Counted from the first letter of the stretch, positions 6,080 to 15,266 are shown. The stretch is 35,287 nt of DNA from CAVALG01 sp045576295 (GCA_045576295.1 JAZNGF010000029.1:1-35287), one strand, 5' to 3'. The notes: generated from the letters alone by a model not told the origin. Made by a program: numbers and translations.

Positions 6080-7837
6080 TTAAGCCACACCGATTTTATT
6101 TATAATTTCGGCAATTTCTTTATTATAATCATCAAACATTTCTAACCTATTATTAGGTATATCGTATTTCATCTTTATAAGTTTTTCGTAAATTCCACTG
6201 CCGGCTATTAGCGACACCGGCTTATTAAGCGCCACAACCTGCTTTGCCGCTTCATATAAATTTATAATGGTTTTCATCATTAAGAACTGCTTTTTAAGCG
6301 GAACATAGGTGTCATCGGCATGGTAGGCGTTTTGCTGCAAAAAGCCAACCCTTATGATTTTTGCAATGTCGATTACAAGTTTTTGATCATCGGGCAGAAC
6401 ATCAGCGCCGATGAGCTTTACAATCTCCATAAGCTGGCTTTCTTCGCGAAGCAGTGTGATAACCTTGCGGCGGTATTTCATAAACTCAGGGTCGACCTGC
6501 TCGTTATAATAGCTTTCAAGGTCGGTTTCGTATTCGCTGTAGCTATCGTTCCAGTTGATTGCCGGATAGTGCCTGGCATAAGCTAAAGATTTATCAAGCG
6601 CCCAAAACGCACGAGTGAAGCGCTTGGTGTTTTGGGTTACGGGTTCTGAAAAATCTGCCCCTTGGGGAGAAACCGCGCCAATTACACTAACCGAGCCTTC
6701 GGCCCCATTTAATGTTGTAACCCTGCCTGCACGCTCATAGAAATCAGCGAGTCGCGAGGGCAAGTATGCCGGGAAGCCTTCTTCTGCAGGCATTTCTTCA
6801 AGGCGGCCCGATATTTCCCTTAAAGCCTCGGCCCAGCGCGAGGTGGAATCGGCCATCATTGCAACGCTATAGCCCATATCGCGGTAGTATTCCGCAAGGG
6901 TGATACCGGTGTAAATAGATGCTTCGCGCGCCGCAACCGGCATATTTGATGTGTTTGCAATAAGTACGGTTCTATCGGTTAATTTTTTGCCTGTTCGCGG
7001 GTCGATAAGCTCGCCGAACTCGTCGAGAACCTGAGTCATTTCGTTGCCACGTTCGCCGCAGCCTACATATATAATAATATCTGCATCGCACCATTTTGCG
7101 AGCTGATGCTGTGTCATAGTTTTGCCTGTTCCAAAGCCGCCCGGGATTGCCGCAGTGCCGCCCTTGGCTATTGGCAGAACCGTGTCGATAACGCGCTGGC
7201 CGGTTATAAGCGGAACGCTTGGCGGCAGGCGCTTTGCAAAGGGGCGGCCGGTTCTTATGGGCCACTTTTGGCATAATGTAAGCGGGATAAGCTTTCCGCC
7301 CTCACTTTCAATTTCGGCAACTGTATCGTTCACCTTATATTTGCCGTTTGGGCGCACTGATTTAACGGTGCCCGAACACATAGGGGGCACCATTACCTTA
7401 TGAAGTATTGTGTCGGTTTCGGGAACGGTTGCATAAACATCACCCGCCGAAAGGCTGTCGCCCACGTTTACGGTTACAGTAACATACCATTCGCGGGCTG
7501 TATCAAGGGCATCAACCAAACAGCCGTTGCCGATAAATGCGCCGGTTTTTTCTTCAATTTTGCGAAGCGGGCGCTGGATACCATCGAAAATTGAGGATAG
7601 TATTCCCGGCCCCAAGGTTACCGACATGGGGCTGCCCGTTGGATGCACAGGCTCGCCCACTTTGAGCCCTGATGTAGATTCGTAAACCTGTATTACCGCA
7701 AAGCCCGAGTTTACATTTATAACCTCGCCTATGAGCTTTGCACTACCCACATAAACCATTTCTTGAATTGAAAAATCCTCACCGCCCAGAACCCGCACTA
7801 CAGGCCCGTTTATAGCGTGAACCGTGTTTTTGGCCAT
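6080..7837 (-). CDS. ntpA: V/A-type ATPase catalytic subunit A
   Basis: 585 aa, full length. It is the catalytic nucleotide-binding subunit of the rotary ATPase head. The Walker A loop GGFGTGKT lies at residues 233-240. Downstream are the conserved GERGNEM and SRWAEALREISGRLEEMPAEEGFP-type blocks (seen as CGERGNEM and SRWAEALREI). The extended non-homologous insert of about residues 120-190, typical of A subunits, is present. ATG at 7837 is preferred over a GTG three codons earlier because GGTGA sits about 6 nt upstream. It lies 28 bp after ntpE. The enzyme may run as ATP synthase or as an ion pump; sequence alone does not decide. Confidence 0.97.
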   Translation of the reverse strand: MAKNTVHAINGPVVRVLGGEDFSIQEMVYVGSAKLIGEVINVNSGFAVIQVYESTSGLKVGEPVHPTGSPMSVTLGPGILSSIFDGIQRPLRKIEEKTGAFIGNGCLVDALDTAREWYVTVTVNVGDSLSAGDVYATVPETDTILHKVMVPPMCSGTVKSVRPNGKYKVNDTVAEIESEGGKLIPLTLCQKWPIRTGRPFAKRLPPSVPLITGQRVIDTVLPIAKGGTAAIPGGFGTGKTMTQHQLAKWCDADIIIYVGCGERGNEMTQVLDEFGELIDPRTGKKLTDRTVLIANTSNMPVAAREASIYTGITLAEYYRDMGYSVAMMADSTSRWAEALREISGRLEEMPAEEGFPAYLPSRLADFYERAGRVTTLNGAEGSVSVIGAVSPQGADFSEPVTQNTKRFTRAFWALDKSLAYARHYPAINWNDSYSEYETDLESYYNEQVDPEFMKYRRKVITLLREESQLMEIVKLIGADVLPDDQKLVIDIAKIIRVGFLQQNAYHADDTYVPLKKQFLMMKTIINLYEAAKQVVALNKPVSLIAGSGIYEKLIKMKYDIPNNRLEMFDDYNKEIAEIINKIGVA

Positions 7838-7865
7838 ATAAATCACCGTTTTCTAATTTTTATAG

Positions 7866-8465
7866 CTACTGCTCATCGCGCTTGTTTATTGAAAGCCCCG
7901 AATACCTTCGAAAACTTTCTTTTTCTTCTTCGAACCTTAAATCAAGCGTATCGTTGTATATCACCTTGCCGTTAACTTCCTTTGCTTTTAGCCCGCCAAG
8001 GTTAATGGTGCCGTCAATCTCAATGGTGCAGCCGCTGCACACCTGTTTTAAAAGCGGCGCATAAATTTCATCTTCAGGCCTTACATAAAAAACTGCACTG
8101 CCGTTTAAATGTTTTAAAAGTTCTTCAGCACTTTTTTTCAAAAACTCGGCATATTTTTCAGATGACGTAAACGCCCCGAGCTTTTCTAAAACGCCGCCGA
8201 AAACCTTATCGCAAATTTCCTGCCTTCTTTTATAAAGCATATCATTTGCATCAATATTCTTTTGAGAGATTTCAAGCCCCGAAGCCTTCATAATTTTTGA
8301 GGTTTCCCTGCCTATATATTCGTGGCTTTTGCGGCGGGCATCATCGTATGCCTTGGCAAGCTCGCCCTCAATATATCTTTTGGTTTCAGCCTCGATCCGC
8401 CTTTTTTGGCGCTCGGCTTCGCGATTAATGGAATTTGCAAAATTACTGATATTGTTTTCAGGCAA
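7866..8465 (-). CDS. ntpE: V/A-type ATPase subunit E (peripheral stalk)
   Basis: 199 aa. The N-terminal ~100 residues are a charged helix (INREAERQKRRIEAETKRYIEGEL) that would pair with the G/H-type stalk subunit; the C-terminal part is a globular E-type domain. It starts at TTG (8465); no better in-frame start is near, and an AGGGGGC element lies about 10-15 nt upstream. It sits between ntpF and ntpA with short gaps. Overall similarity is weak, as is usual for E subunits, so the call rests on length, coiled coil and position. Confidence 0.88.
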   Translation of the reverse strand: MPENNISNFANSINREAERQKRRIEAETKRYIEGELAKAYDDARRKSHEYIGRETSKIMKASGLEISQKNIDANDMLYKRRQEICDKVFGGVLEKLGAFTSSEKYAEFLKKSAEELLKHLNGSAVFYVRPEDEIYAPLLKQVCSGCTIEIDGTINLGGLKAKEVNGKVIYNDTLDLRFEEEKESFRRYSGLSINKRDEQ

Positions 8466-8481
8466 CCTAATCTGCCCCCTT

Positions 8482-8790
8482 TTAAATCTTAACGCCTATG
8501 GCTTCGGTTATATATTTCGAAATAGTATCATCTCCGCTACCATCTGCATGGCGGTCGGGTATTTCAACAATTAAGGGTTCTTCTCTGCAAAGTTTTATAT
8601 CATCAACCGTTTCGCGGCATAGAGCGGATAACTTCTTGGTTATTAAAATTATGCCAATTTCAGGGTTTTTCAGCGCCTTATCAAGCGCCGATTCGGTGCC
8701 CTGCGCATCGTCGCACACAACACCTTCTATCCCTGCAAGGCGCATACCAACCAGTGTATCGTGGTTATCACTTATTAACCAAAACTTCAT
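8482..8790 (-). CDS. ntpF: V/A-type ATPase subunit F
   Basis: 102 aa, normal size. Subunit F binds the D shaft in the central stalk. The N-terminal half shows the Rossmann-like pattern of the family (FWLISDNHDTLVGMRLAGIEG), and the middle shows IGIILITKKLSALCRETVD, matching the usual IGIILITE core. The C-terminal ISKYITEAIG helix is also typical. It starts 12 bp after ntpK and ends 16 bp before ntpE, so translation is likely coupled. Confidence 0.92.
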   Translation of the reverse strand: MKFWLISDNHDTLVGMRLAGIEGVVCDDAQGTESALDKALKNPEIGIILITKKLSALCRETVDDIKLCREEPLIVEIPDRHADGSGDDTISKYITEAIGVKI

Positions 8791-8802
8791 TGTTTTTACC
8801 TA

Positions 8803-9318
8803 TTAAAGAGTTATTGTGGGGAGTTTTAATACAATTAAGAATGCAATAATAAGGCCATAGATTGCCACCGCTTCTCCAAGGGCAACGAATATAATAGCCT
8901 TACCGAATGATGATGGATCTTCAGCAACCGCACCGATAGCCGCAGGCGCACCGGCTGAAAGCGCAATACCACCACCTATACCTGCAAGGCCAATGCTGAG
9001 CGCCGCGCCGATAAATCCAAGGCCAACGGCAGTTCCTGCGCCATTGTTAGATGCAGCTTCCGCCTCTGTTTCCACGGGTTCAGCCGCTGTTTCTTCAGAA
9101 ACGGCCACTGCATCAGAAGGGGTGGGAGCGGTTTCGGCCGAAACAAATGCTGTTAAAGAAAAGCAAAGCACCAAGCAAACCACAAGTGTTATAAGGTGGC
9201 GCTTAAAAGCCTTTTTGCCGCTGCCTGTTCTTTTCATTTCTTTGATTCCTGAAAATACTGAATAAACTATAGCTGCCACAGGCAGTAAGAATGCTAAAAT
9301 AATTGTTATTGTTGACAT
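8803..9318 (-). CDS. ntpK: V/A-type ATPase membrane ring proteolipid (subunit K/c) with long N-terminal extension
   Basis: 171 aa. The last ~80 residues are a two-helix c subunit, with the ion-binding Glu149 in VALGEAVAIYGL. By hand comparison with Enterococcus NtpK, the Na+-ligand Gln of the first helix is Leu120 here and the Thr after the Glu is Ala, which argues for protons rather than Na+ (inference). The first ~90 residues are extra: a membrane helix at 1-23, then a second signal-like segment (KRHLITLVVCLVLCFSLTAFVSA, about 39-61) ending in an AxA-type site, then an acidic Pro/Glu linker. Whether the extension is removed is unknown. The start has AGAGG 9 nt upstream. It is 19 bp from ntpI and 12 bp from ntpF. 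Confidence 0.93.
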   Translation of the reverse strand: MSTITIILAFLLPVAAIVYSVFSGIKEMKRTGSGKKAFKRHLITLVVCLVLCFSLTAFVSAETAPTPSDAVAVSEETAAEPVETEAEAASNNGAGTAVGLGFIGAALSIGLAGIGGGIALSAGAPAAIGAVAEDPSSFGKAIIFVALGEAVAIYGLIIAFLIVLKLPTITL

Positions 9319-9337
9319 AAAGCAAAACCTCTTTCAA

Positions 9338-11266
9338 TTAATTGTTTTTTATTAAGGACGACATTGGGGTGAATTTGTTTCCGTTCCCGTTATAAAAACG
9401 CGAGAACATTTCGTAAAACTCTAAACGGAGCACCTGAATACCAACAAGAAGCCCCTCTAAAACTATAACAAAGATATTACCAAACACCATCAAAACTGCG
9501 CCGCCAACACCGCCGCCAACTATTTCAACAAGTGATGTAAAGGCAAGCATCATTCCCGCGTGAATCAGCACAAATGCACCCACACGCAGGAAACTTACAG
9601 TGTTTGAGAACATTGAAAGGATTACCTCAATAAGTTCGAAAACCGTTTCAAGTATATAATCGCCAACCGAGTGAACCTTGAAGCCGTTCCCCTCAACAAG
9701 GGAGGATAGCGGATGCGCAAGCAGGATTGATATAACAGGGATAACTATAAACAGCACCACCGCAAGCCCCATAGGAATTTTAATTCCAAATAACAAAGAG
9801 CCTGCCACAATAAGTATGCCTGCGTAAAACAAAAGCCCTGCAATACCGCCCGAACTGAACACTGCGTTTCCGATTTCGCGGCGTTTAAAGTTTGAAACAA
9901 CACCTAAAACCATTGCAATAAGCAAAAGTGCTATTCCTATGCCGATTGAGAACGCCAAAAGCGAGGTTGCGCTGTGCATTACATCAATGGGCTTTTCTTT
10001 AAAGCCTATCGCCCTATACATTGGGTCCAACACGTGCTCGAACCCGAACACACTGCCGAACACAAGCCCGAAAAGCGCACCCGATATTCCGCAAGGGATA
10101 AGTGCTTTACCAAGTGCCATACCTTTAATCTTCCACATTAAATAGCCCACTAATGATAGCACCAAGCCCTGCCCTAAATCGGCAAACATTATGCCGTAAA
10201 TAAGGCTATAGGTTATTGCAACAAACGGGGTTGGGTCTACTTCTTTATAGGCAGGCGTTCCGTATATTTCAACAAAAAACTGGAACGGCCTGAAAAGCGC
10301 ATTGTTTTTAAGGCGCGTTGGCGGTGTCATTCTTGACATTTCTTCAGGTTCGCTAAACTCAATATCAAGTTTACCCACCTTCTCGGCCGCCTCTGTAAAC
10401 TCTTTAACCCTCGATTCAGGCACCCAGCCTATAAGCATAAACGAATTATTATATTCGCAGGCAAGCTGCTTTACCTCGGCCATATCACACTCACGTTTAA
10501 GTTGGGCATATAGTGCCTGGCACTCTTCCTTATGGTCGTTAAAAAAGTTCGTTAATATCTGAACCTGTTTTTCAATTTCAAGCGAATTGCTTTCGGCCTC
10601 TGCCTTATAGCTATCCATTATTTCCTGCGGAGTTCCCGCATTATCGGGCAAAATAAATTTTTCAAAGAAAAGCGATGCGAATATTCGGTCAACTTCCTTC
10701 ACGGCTCGCACGGGGGCAACATACATCCCCCAATAATAAGCGTCATCACACGAGGTTGGGTAAAACAGTATTTCGTCCGACGGGTGATGGCTAAGCTTTG
10801 CATAACTATCCTTTGGGATTCGGCCGAACCTTACCTTTATAAACTCGCAGTCAAACAGTGCATCAAGGTGCAAGTTAAGCGCCGTAAAATGCTTAAGATC
10901 TTCGATTTTAGCGCTGAGTTCTTCGTTTCTTGCTTCAAGCCTTGCTCGTTCCAACTGTGCCTTTTCTAACTTTTCGTTAAGCTCGTTTAGCTTTTCATCA
11001 ATAATACCATTCGAAAAATGCTTAGCGGAATTATAACCATCTTTAGGCGGCTGCACGCCAAACTGCTTAAAAAGATTATTAAGCCTGTTAAGCTGAACTG
11101 CGCTGTTATTATCGTTTTTAATTCTTTTAAGCCCTTGAACCGAGTTCAAAGCATCTACCGCCGACTCAGCGTGAAACCAATCAGATTGAAGACAAACGTT
11201 TATCACTGCATCGAGCTTTGACATTCTGCCCGAAATACAGGCAGCTTTCATTTTTTCTACCGACAT
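9338..11266 (-). CDS. ntpI: V/A-type ATPase subunit I (stator/a subunit)
   Basis: 642 aa, full length. It carries the ion half-channels and anchors the peripheral stalk. The N-terminal half (about 1-330) is soluble with a long coiled coil (LNEKLEKAQLERARLEARNEELSAKI region, about 90-125). The second half holds about seven or eight membrane helices, including the conserved FADLGQGL loop and the FLRVGAFVLIHAGM helix, whose Arg is the expected essential arginine facing the K ring. The C-terminal RLEFYEMFSRFYNGNG box is also diagnostic. It is 15 bp after ntpC and 19 bp before ntpK. Confidence 0.96.
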   Translation of the reverse strand: MSVEKMKAACISGRMSKLDAVINVCLQSDWFHAESAVDALNSVQGLKRIKNDNNSAVQLNRLNNLFKQFGVQPPKDGYNSAKHFSNGIIDEKLNELNEKLEKAQLERARLEARNEELSAKIEDLKHFTALNLHLDALFDCEFIKVRFGRIPKDSYAKLSHHPSDEILFYPTSCDDAYYWGMYVAPVRAVKEVDRIFASLFFEKFILPDNAGTPQEIMDSYKAEAESNSLEIEKQVQILTNFFNDHKEECQALYAQLKRECDMAEVKQLACEYNNSFMLIGWVPESRVKEFTEAAEKVGKLDIEFSEPEEMSRMTPPTRLKNNALFRPFQFFVEIYGTPAYKEVDPTPFVAITYSLIYGIMFADLGQGLVLSLVGYLMWKIKGMALGKALIPCGISGALFGLVFGSVFGFEHVLDPMYRAIGFKEKPIDVMHSATSLLAFSIGIGIALLLIAMVLGVVSNFKRREIGNAVFSSGGIAGLLFYAGILIVAGSLLFGIKIPMGLAVVLFIVIPVISILLAHPLSSLVEGNGFKVHSVGDYILETVFELIEVILSMFSNTVSFLRVGAFVLIHAGMMLAFTSLVEIVGGGVGGAVLMVFGNIFVIVLEGLLVGIQVLRLEFYEMFSRFYNGNGNKFTPMSSLIKNN

Positions 11267-11281
11267 TTTTAAATCACCCTC

Positions 11282-12334
11282 CTATCCTTTAAAATCGGGT
11301 ATGCATGCGTTTTCAAGAATTTCTTCGGGCGGCAAACCATACCTCACGCCCTCAATTATATTAATAATATTGTCAACCTCTTTTTCGCTGTAAAGAATGT
11401 ATGCCAGCATTACAACAGCGGGGCTTGACGAAAAATGAATTGGCTTTTTAATGTTTTGCAGCAAAATCCGCTTGCAGAAGCTGCCTATATCATCGGCCGC
11501 CGAAAGCCGCCTTCCTGCTTTACAGTATTTAGTTGCACTAAACAGTTCTAACACTTCATCGGCCGTTTTGCTATCAATCATTTGCTTAAACACTTTTTTC
11601 GGTATAAGGCACCGCTTGTTCATAACAAGCGAGGAAATTGCAATAGGCGAACATCCATAATATCTTTTTGCCCTGTAAATCAGCATAAAATCATAAAGTT
11701 CGGCCTGCATTAAAATAATTCCGTTAACCGAAAGCGAATTGCCTTTTTTATTATCGGCACCATCTTCAAACACTGTATCATAAAGCATTCGGTAAAGTTT
11801 CGATTCAATTGTTGTAAAGCCTGTTTCTTCAATATTTTTAACATCGTTTGCTATGATGCCGTATTTGGTTTGTGAAAGGTAACCGGATAATTCTTCGGCG
11901 TTTTTAAAGCCGCACAATTTATTAAAATCAACGCTTGAAAACTTGTTAACCGCCATTGGCATTCTGGCAATAAACTCTCTTGTTTTACCTGCACTAAAAC
12001 AGATAAGAAAGTCAATAAGCAGTTTAATCTCGTGCGAATCTATAACAAAGCTGAATAAATGCGCACCCATAGCGCTTTCAAAACGGCACATACGGTAGAT
12101 TTCTTCAAGATTGTAGTTTTTGAGAAGTATTTCGATGTTGCCGCGATGAACCGACAACTCGTTTACCGACGACAGTGCCGACGCATATCGCGTTTTTGAT
12201 TTAAGGTAGCCTGTAACCTCGGCCACCGTTTTCATCCCTGCCATTGCGCGGTAATCGGCCTGAGTTAGCCGCTTACCGTATTTCGCGCGGGATATTGTCA
12301 TAACCGAGTTTAACGCTGCCGAACCCATAACCAT
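11282..12334 (-). CDS. ntpC: V/A-type ATPase subunit C (central stalk socket)
   Basis: About 350 aa, the usual length. Subunit C is a funnel-shaped, all-helical protein that seats the D/F shaft on the K ring. The pattern is three repeated helical modules; the start AALNSVMTISRAKYGKRLTQADYRAM and the late YILYSEKEVDNIINIIEGVRYGL are landmarks of the family. Start choice is loose: GTG 12337, ATG 12334 and ATG 12328 are in frame, and AAAAGG at 12340-12345 best fits 12334. It follows the first stalk gene by 27 bp and precedes ntpI by 15 bp. Confidence 0.92.
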   Translation of the reverse strand: MVMGSAALNSVMTISRAKYGKRLTQADYRAMAGMKTVAEVTGYLKSKTRYASALSSVNELSVHRGNIEILLKNYNLEEIYRMCRFESAMGAHLFSFVIDSHEIKLLIDFLICFSAGKTREFIARMPMAVNKFSSVDFNKLCGFKNAEELSGYLSQTKYGIIANDVKNIEETGFTTIESKLYRMLYDTVFEDGADNKKGNSLSVNGIILMQAELYDFMLIYRAKRYYGCSPIAISSLVMNKRCLIPKKVFKQMIDSKTADEVLELFSATKYCKAGRRLSAADDIGSFCKRILLQNIKKPIHFSSSPAVVMLAYILYSEKEVDNIINIIEGVRYGLPPEEILENACIPDFKG

Positions 12335-12361
12335 CACCGCCTTTTAAAGGTTTAAAAAAAT

Positions 12362-12721
12362 TTATTTTATAACCGAATTATACATACTATCGATCCATTC
12401 ATCAGTTTTTACTTTGGCTAATGCGTTCATTTCTTCAAGCGCATCCTGCTCATTTTTTAATGTGTCTTCTAATCGTTTTTGATTTTTATTCTCAAGCGCC
12501 GTTTTGAAAAGCTCAATCTTGCGGTTGGCTTCAAGCATATATTGCTCCATAATTTCTTTCTTTTGCGCTTCAAGTTCTTCGGTTTTGCGGGCGCGTTCCT
12601 CTAAAGCGCTTTTGGTAAGCGAGCGCGCCTGCTCATCGATTATAAGCAAATTATCAACTATATTCTTTATGGCACTGTTTTTTGCGCTGTTATCTAAAAC
12701 GCCTTTAATTCCGTTATCCAT
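12362..12721 (-). CDS. Coiled-coil peripheral stalk subunit of the V/A-type ATPase (G/H-like)
   Basis: 119 aa, almost entirely charged helix (KSALEERARKTEELEAQKKEI and on to about residue 105), with no membrane segment. It is the first gene of the operon, where a G/H-type stalk partner of subunit E is usually found. Sequence similarity in this class is low, so the call is from position, length and coiled-coil character. It sits 27 bp before ntpC. No strong Shine-Dalgarno site is visible before the ATG. A weak TTGCGT-17-TATAAG pair just upstream would leave almost no leader. Confidence 0.75.
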   Translation of the reverse strand: MDNGIKGVLDNSAKNSAIKNIVDNLLIIDEQARSLTKSALEERARKTEELEAQKKEIMEQYMLEANRKIELFKTALENKNQKRLEDTLKNEQDALEEMNALAKVKTDEWIDSMYNSVIK

Positions 12722-12767
12722 AGTATCATCTCACTTATAAAAAGTATTGGCATTAAACGCAAATAAC

Positions 12768-12797
12768 CACCCTACGGGATTTAGCCCCGTTAGGGTG
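12768..12797 (-). terminator. Hairpin between degV and the V-ATPase operon (possible terminator)
   Basis: CACCCTACGGG pairs with CCCG-T-TAGGGTG with one bulged base. On the minus strand it is followed by GTTATTTGCG, a poor T-run. It is placed to end the degV transcript, but the V-ATPase genes lie only 108 bp away and read-through is possible. Confidence 0.4.
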
Positions 12798-12829
12798 ATT
12801 AGTATTTTTAAGCCGTTAAGCCGAAAGGT

Positions 12830-13684
12830 TTAATTCTTCCTTTCGAACAGAACACCAAGTGTTCCCGGGCCGCAGTGAACCGAAACTGTGGCGCCCGCGG
12901 TGGTTTCTAAAATCTCACTAAAATACCCTGTTTCGGCAACTATATTTTTAACCGCTTCGATAATTTCATCATTACATTTAGTGTGAGTTATGAAAATTCT
13001 TTCAGGGTTAATGTTATCAATATCTGCAAGTCTTTCTTTAACGTATTGCTCGATTATAGCGTTCATTTTACCGCGATATTTCTTACAAACGCCCATTTTG
13101 CCATCTTTAACCTCAATGCAGGGTTTAAGTTGCAAAAGGTTTGCACCAAGCGCTGCAACCGCCGAGCAACGGCCGCCCTTGTGCAAAAATTCAAGGTTTT
13201 CAATAACAAACGATGCATCTATCCTCTTACGCATTTCGGTGATGTATTCGTAAATTTCTTTAGCGGCTGCCCCATCGTTTGCCATTTGAGCCGCCTTTAT
13301 AACCATAAGGCCAATGCCTGTTGAAAGGTTTTCACTGTCGATTACATATACATTCTCGAACTCTTCTGCCGCGAGTATAGCATTTTGGTAGTTCGAAGAA
13401 AAGCCCGAGCCGATTGTAAAGTAAACAACTTCATAGCCCTGGTCGGTGTATTTTTTAATAAAATCAAAGTGCTCTTGATAGTTTGCGCAGGTGGTTTTGG
13501 GAAGGCGCTTTGTTTTATTGTAAAATTCGTAAAGGTCATCAGGGGTGATGTCAACCCCATCTCTATACTGCTTATCATCTAATAATACGCAAAGCGGGCA
13601 AATCTGCACCGAATATTTTTCGCAAAGTTCAGGGCCGAGGTCTAAGGTGCTGTCGGATAAAATAATAGTTTTATTTTGTGCCAT
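12830..13684 (-). CDS. DegV family fatty-acid-binding protein
   Basis: 284 aa from ATG 13684, with GGGGGA 8 nt upstream; an earlier in-frame start has no such site. DegV/FakB proteins bind a fatty acid and, where a FakA kinase exists, present it for phosphorylation. The sequence has the family marks: ILSDSTLDLGPELCEKY at the N-terminus, the loop RLPKTTCANYQEHF (equivalent to the usual TSQP lipid-gate segment, Thr kept), TIGSGFSSNYQNA, and the C-terminal TAGATVSVHCGPGTLGV. No fakA homologue is in the window. It lies alone, transcribed toward the V-ATPase operon and diverging from argG. Confidence 0.92.
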   Translation of the reverse strand: MAQNKTIILSDSTLDLGPELCEKYSVQICPLCVLLDDKQYRDGVDITPDDLYEFYNKTKRLPKTTCANYQEHFDFIKKYTDQGYEVVYFTIGSGFSSNYQNAILAAEEFENVYVIDSENLSTGIGLMVIKAAQMANDGAAAKEIYEYITEMRKRIDASFVIENLEFLHKGGRCSAVAALGANLLQLKPCIEVKDGKMGVCKKYRGKMNAIIEQYVKERLADIDNINPERIFITHTKCNDEIIEAVKNIVAETGYFSEILETTAGATVSVHCGPGTLGVLFERKN

Positions 13685-13904
13685 AATTATTCCCCCATGT
13701 TTAATACTTAATAAAACTGAACCCAATTTAATACATTAATATAAATTTAAAATCATTGTATCACATTATTTAATATTTTACAATATTTTTTTAATAATCC
13801 GCTTAATATTCGGTGAACCAAAAAATATTTTAACCGCAAAATTCCGTTTTAATCGCCAAACGGCGTTTAATAATGATAATTTATTCTGTATATTCATTTA
13901 TTTT

Positions 13905-13959
13905 TGCATATTTATGCATAATTTTATGATTTTTCTGTATTTTTTTGCATAATTATTTG
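13905..13959 (+). promoter_or_regulatory. Putative ArgR operators (ARG boxes) upstream of argG
   Basis: TGCATATTTATGCA at 13905-13918 is a perfect palindrome matching the ARG-box pattern TGNATWWWWATNCA. A second, half-matching site TGCATAATTATTTG lies at 13946-13959, 10 bp before the -35 box. Paired boxes are usual for ArgR hexamers. No argR gene is in the window, so the regulator is inferred. Confidence 0.55.
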
Positions 13960-13969
13960 TTTTAGGGTA

Positions 13970-13998
13970 TTGACATAGCGATTTATTGGTTGTATAAT
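13970..13998 (+). promoter_or_regulatory. Sigma-A promoter of argGH
   Basis: Perfect TTGACA (13970-13975) and TATAAT (13993-13998) with a 17-bp spacer, 36 bp before the argG start. Confidence 0.93.
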
Positions 13999-14033
13999 AT
14001 GTGCAAATTAAAAAACTATGGCGGTGGAAATAA

Positions 14034-15251
14034 ATGAACAAAGAAAATATTAAAAAGGTAGTTTTAGCATACTCAGGCGGTCTTGATACATCAATTATCA
14101 TCCCCTGGCTTAAAGAGAATTATAACAACTGCGAAATTATTGCCGTTTCGGGTAACGTAGGCCAAAGCGACGAACTTGAAGGCCTTGAGGAAAAGGCAAT
14201 CGCAACAGGCGCTTCTAAATACTACGCACTCGACCTTACCGAAGAATATGTTGACGATTACATTATCCCCACAATGAAGGCAGGTGCTGTTTACGAAGAA
14301 TATCTTTTAGGCACAAGCCACGCTCGCCCCTGCATTGCAAAAGGCCTTGTTGAAATTGCAATTAAAGAAGGTGCCGATGCAATTGTTCACGGTTGCACCG
14401 GTAAAGGTAACGACCAGGTTCGTTTTGAACTTGCTATTAAGCATTTTGCACCTAATATGCCTATTATTGCACCTTGGCGTGAATGGGATATTAAATCGCG
14501 TGATGAAGAAATCGAATATGCCGAAGCTCACAACATCCCGCTTAAGATAAACCGCGAAACCAACTATTCTAAAGATAAAAACCTCTGGCACCTTTCGCAC
14601 GAAGGCCTTGATCTTGAGGATACAGGCAATGAGCCAATGTATGAAAAGGAAGGCTTCCTTGAAATGGGCGTATCTCCCCTTATGGCACCCGACAAGCCAA
14701 CCTACATAACCCTTGATTTCGAACAGGGTGTTCCTGTTGCACTTGACGGTGAAAAGATGACTGCAAAACAAATCATCTTAAAGCTTAACGAAATCGGCGG
14801 TGCTAACGGCATTGGCCTTTTAGATATTGTTGAAAACCGCCTTGTTGGCATGAAATGCCGCGGCGTTTATGAAACACCCGGTGGTGCAATTCTTTACAAG
14901 GCTCACAGCGTTCTTGAAACACTCTGCCTTGATAAGATGACAATGCACGAAAAGCAGAAACTTTCAATCACATTTGCAGAGCTTGTTTACAACGGCCAGT
15001 GGTTCACACCGCTTCGCGAAGCGCTCAGCGCATTTGTTGACAAAACTCAAGAACGCGTTACAGGTAAGGTTCGCTTAAAACTTTACAAGGGTAATATGAT
15101 AAACGCAGGCGTTTGGAGCCCATATTCACTCTACAGCGAAGAAATCGCAACCTTTGGCGAAAGCGATTACAACCAGAAAGATTCAGAAGGCTTTATCAAC
15201 CTCTTCGGCCTGCCCATCAAGGTTCAGGCAATTGTTGACGGCAAGAAATAA
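14034..15251 (+). CDS. argG: Argininosuccinate synthase
   Basis: 405 aa, full length. It joins citrulline and aspartate with ATP cleavage to AMP and PPi, the penultimate step of arginine synthesis, in the cytoplasm. The PP-loop motif AYSGGLDTS is at residues 12-20. Other family blocks seen are THARPCIAKG, HGCTGKGNDQVRFE (citrulline/aspartate site) and EGLDLED. GGTGG lies 6 nt before the ATG. It is first in a two-gene operon with argH, 92 bp away, with a GGGATTGC/GCAATCCC hairpin between them. The promoter and ARG-box-like palindromes upstream suggest arginine-dependent repression. Confidence 0.98.
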   Translation: MNKENIKKVVLAYSGGLDTSIIIPWLKENYNNCEIIAVSGNVGQSDELEGLEEKAIATGASKYYALDLTEEYVDDYIIPTMKAGAVYEEYLLGTSHARPCIAKGLVEIAIKEGADAIVHGCTGKGNDQVRFELAIKHFAPNMPIIAPWREWDIKSRDEEIEYAEAHNIPLKINRETNYSKDKNLWHLSHEGLDLEDTGNEPMYEKEGFLEMGVSPLMAPDKPTYITLDFEQGVPVALDGEKMTAKQIILKLNEIGGANGIGLLDIVENRLVGMKCRGVYETPGGAILYKAHSVLETLCLDKMTMHEKQKLSITFAELVYNGQWFTPLREALSAFVDKTQERVTGKVRLKLYKGNMINAGVWSPYSLYSEEIATFGESDYNQKDSEGFINLFGLPIKVQAIVDGKK

Positions 15252-15266
15252 ATATTTAAAATTTCG

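Noticed and set aside
12734..12762. Promoter TTGCGT-17-TATAAG before the V-ATPase operon
   Set aside because: The -10 box lies about 12 bp from the start codon, leaving almost no leader and no Shine-Dalgarno site in the transcript; too weak to list as a feature.
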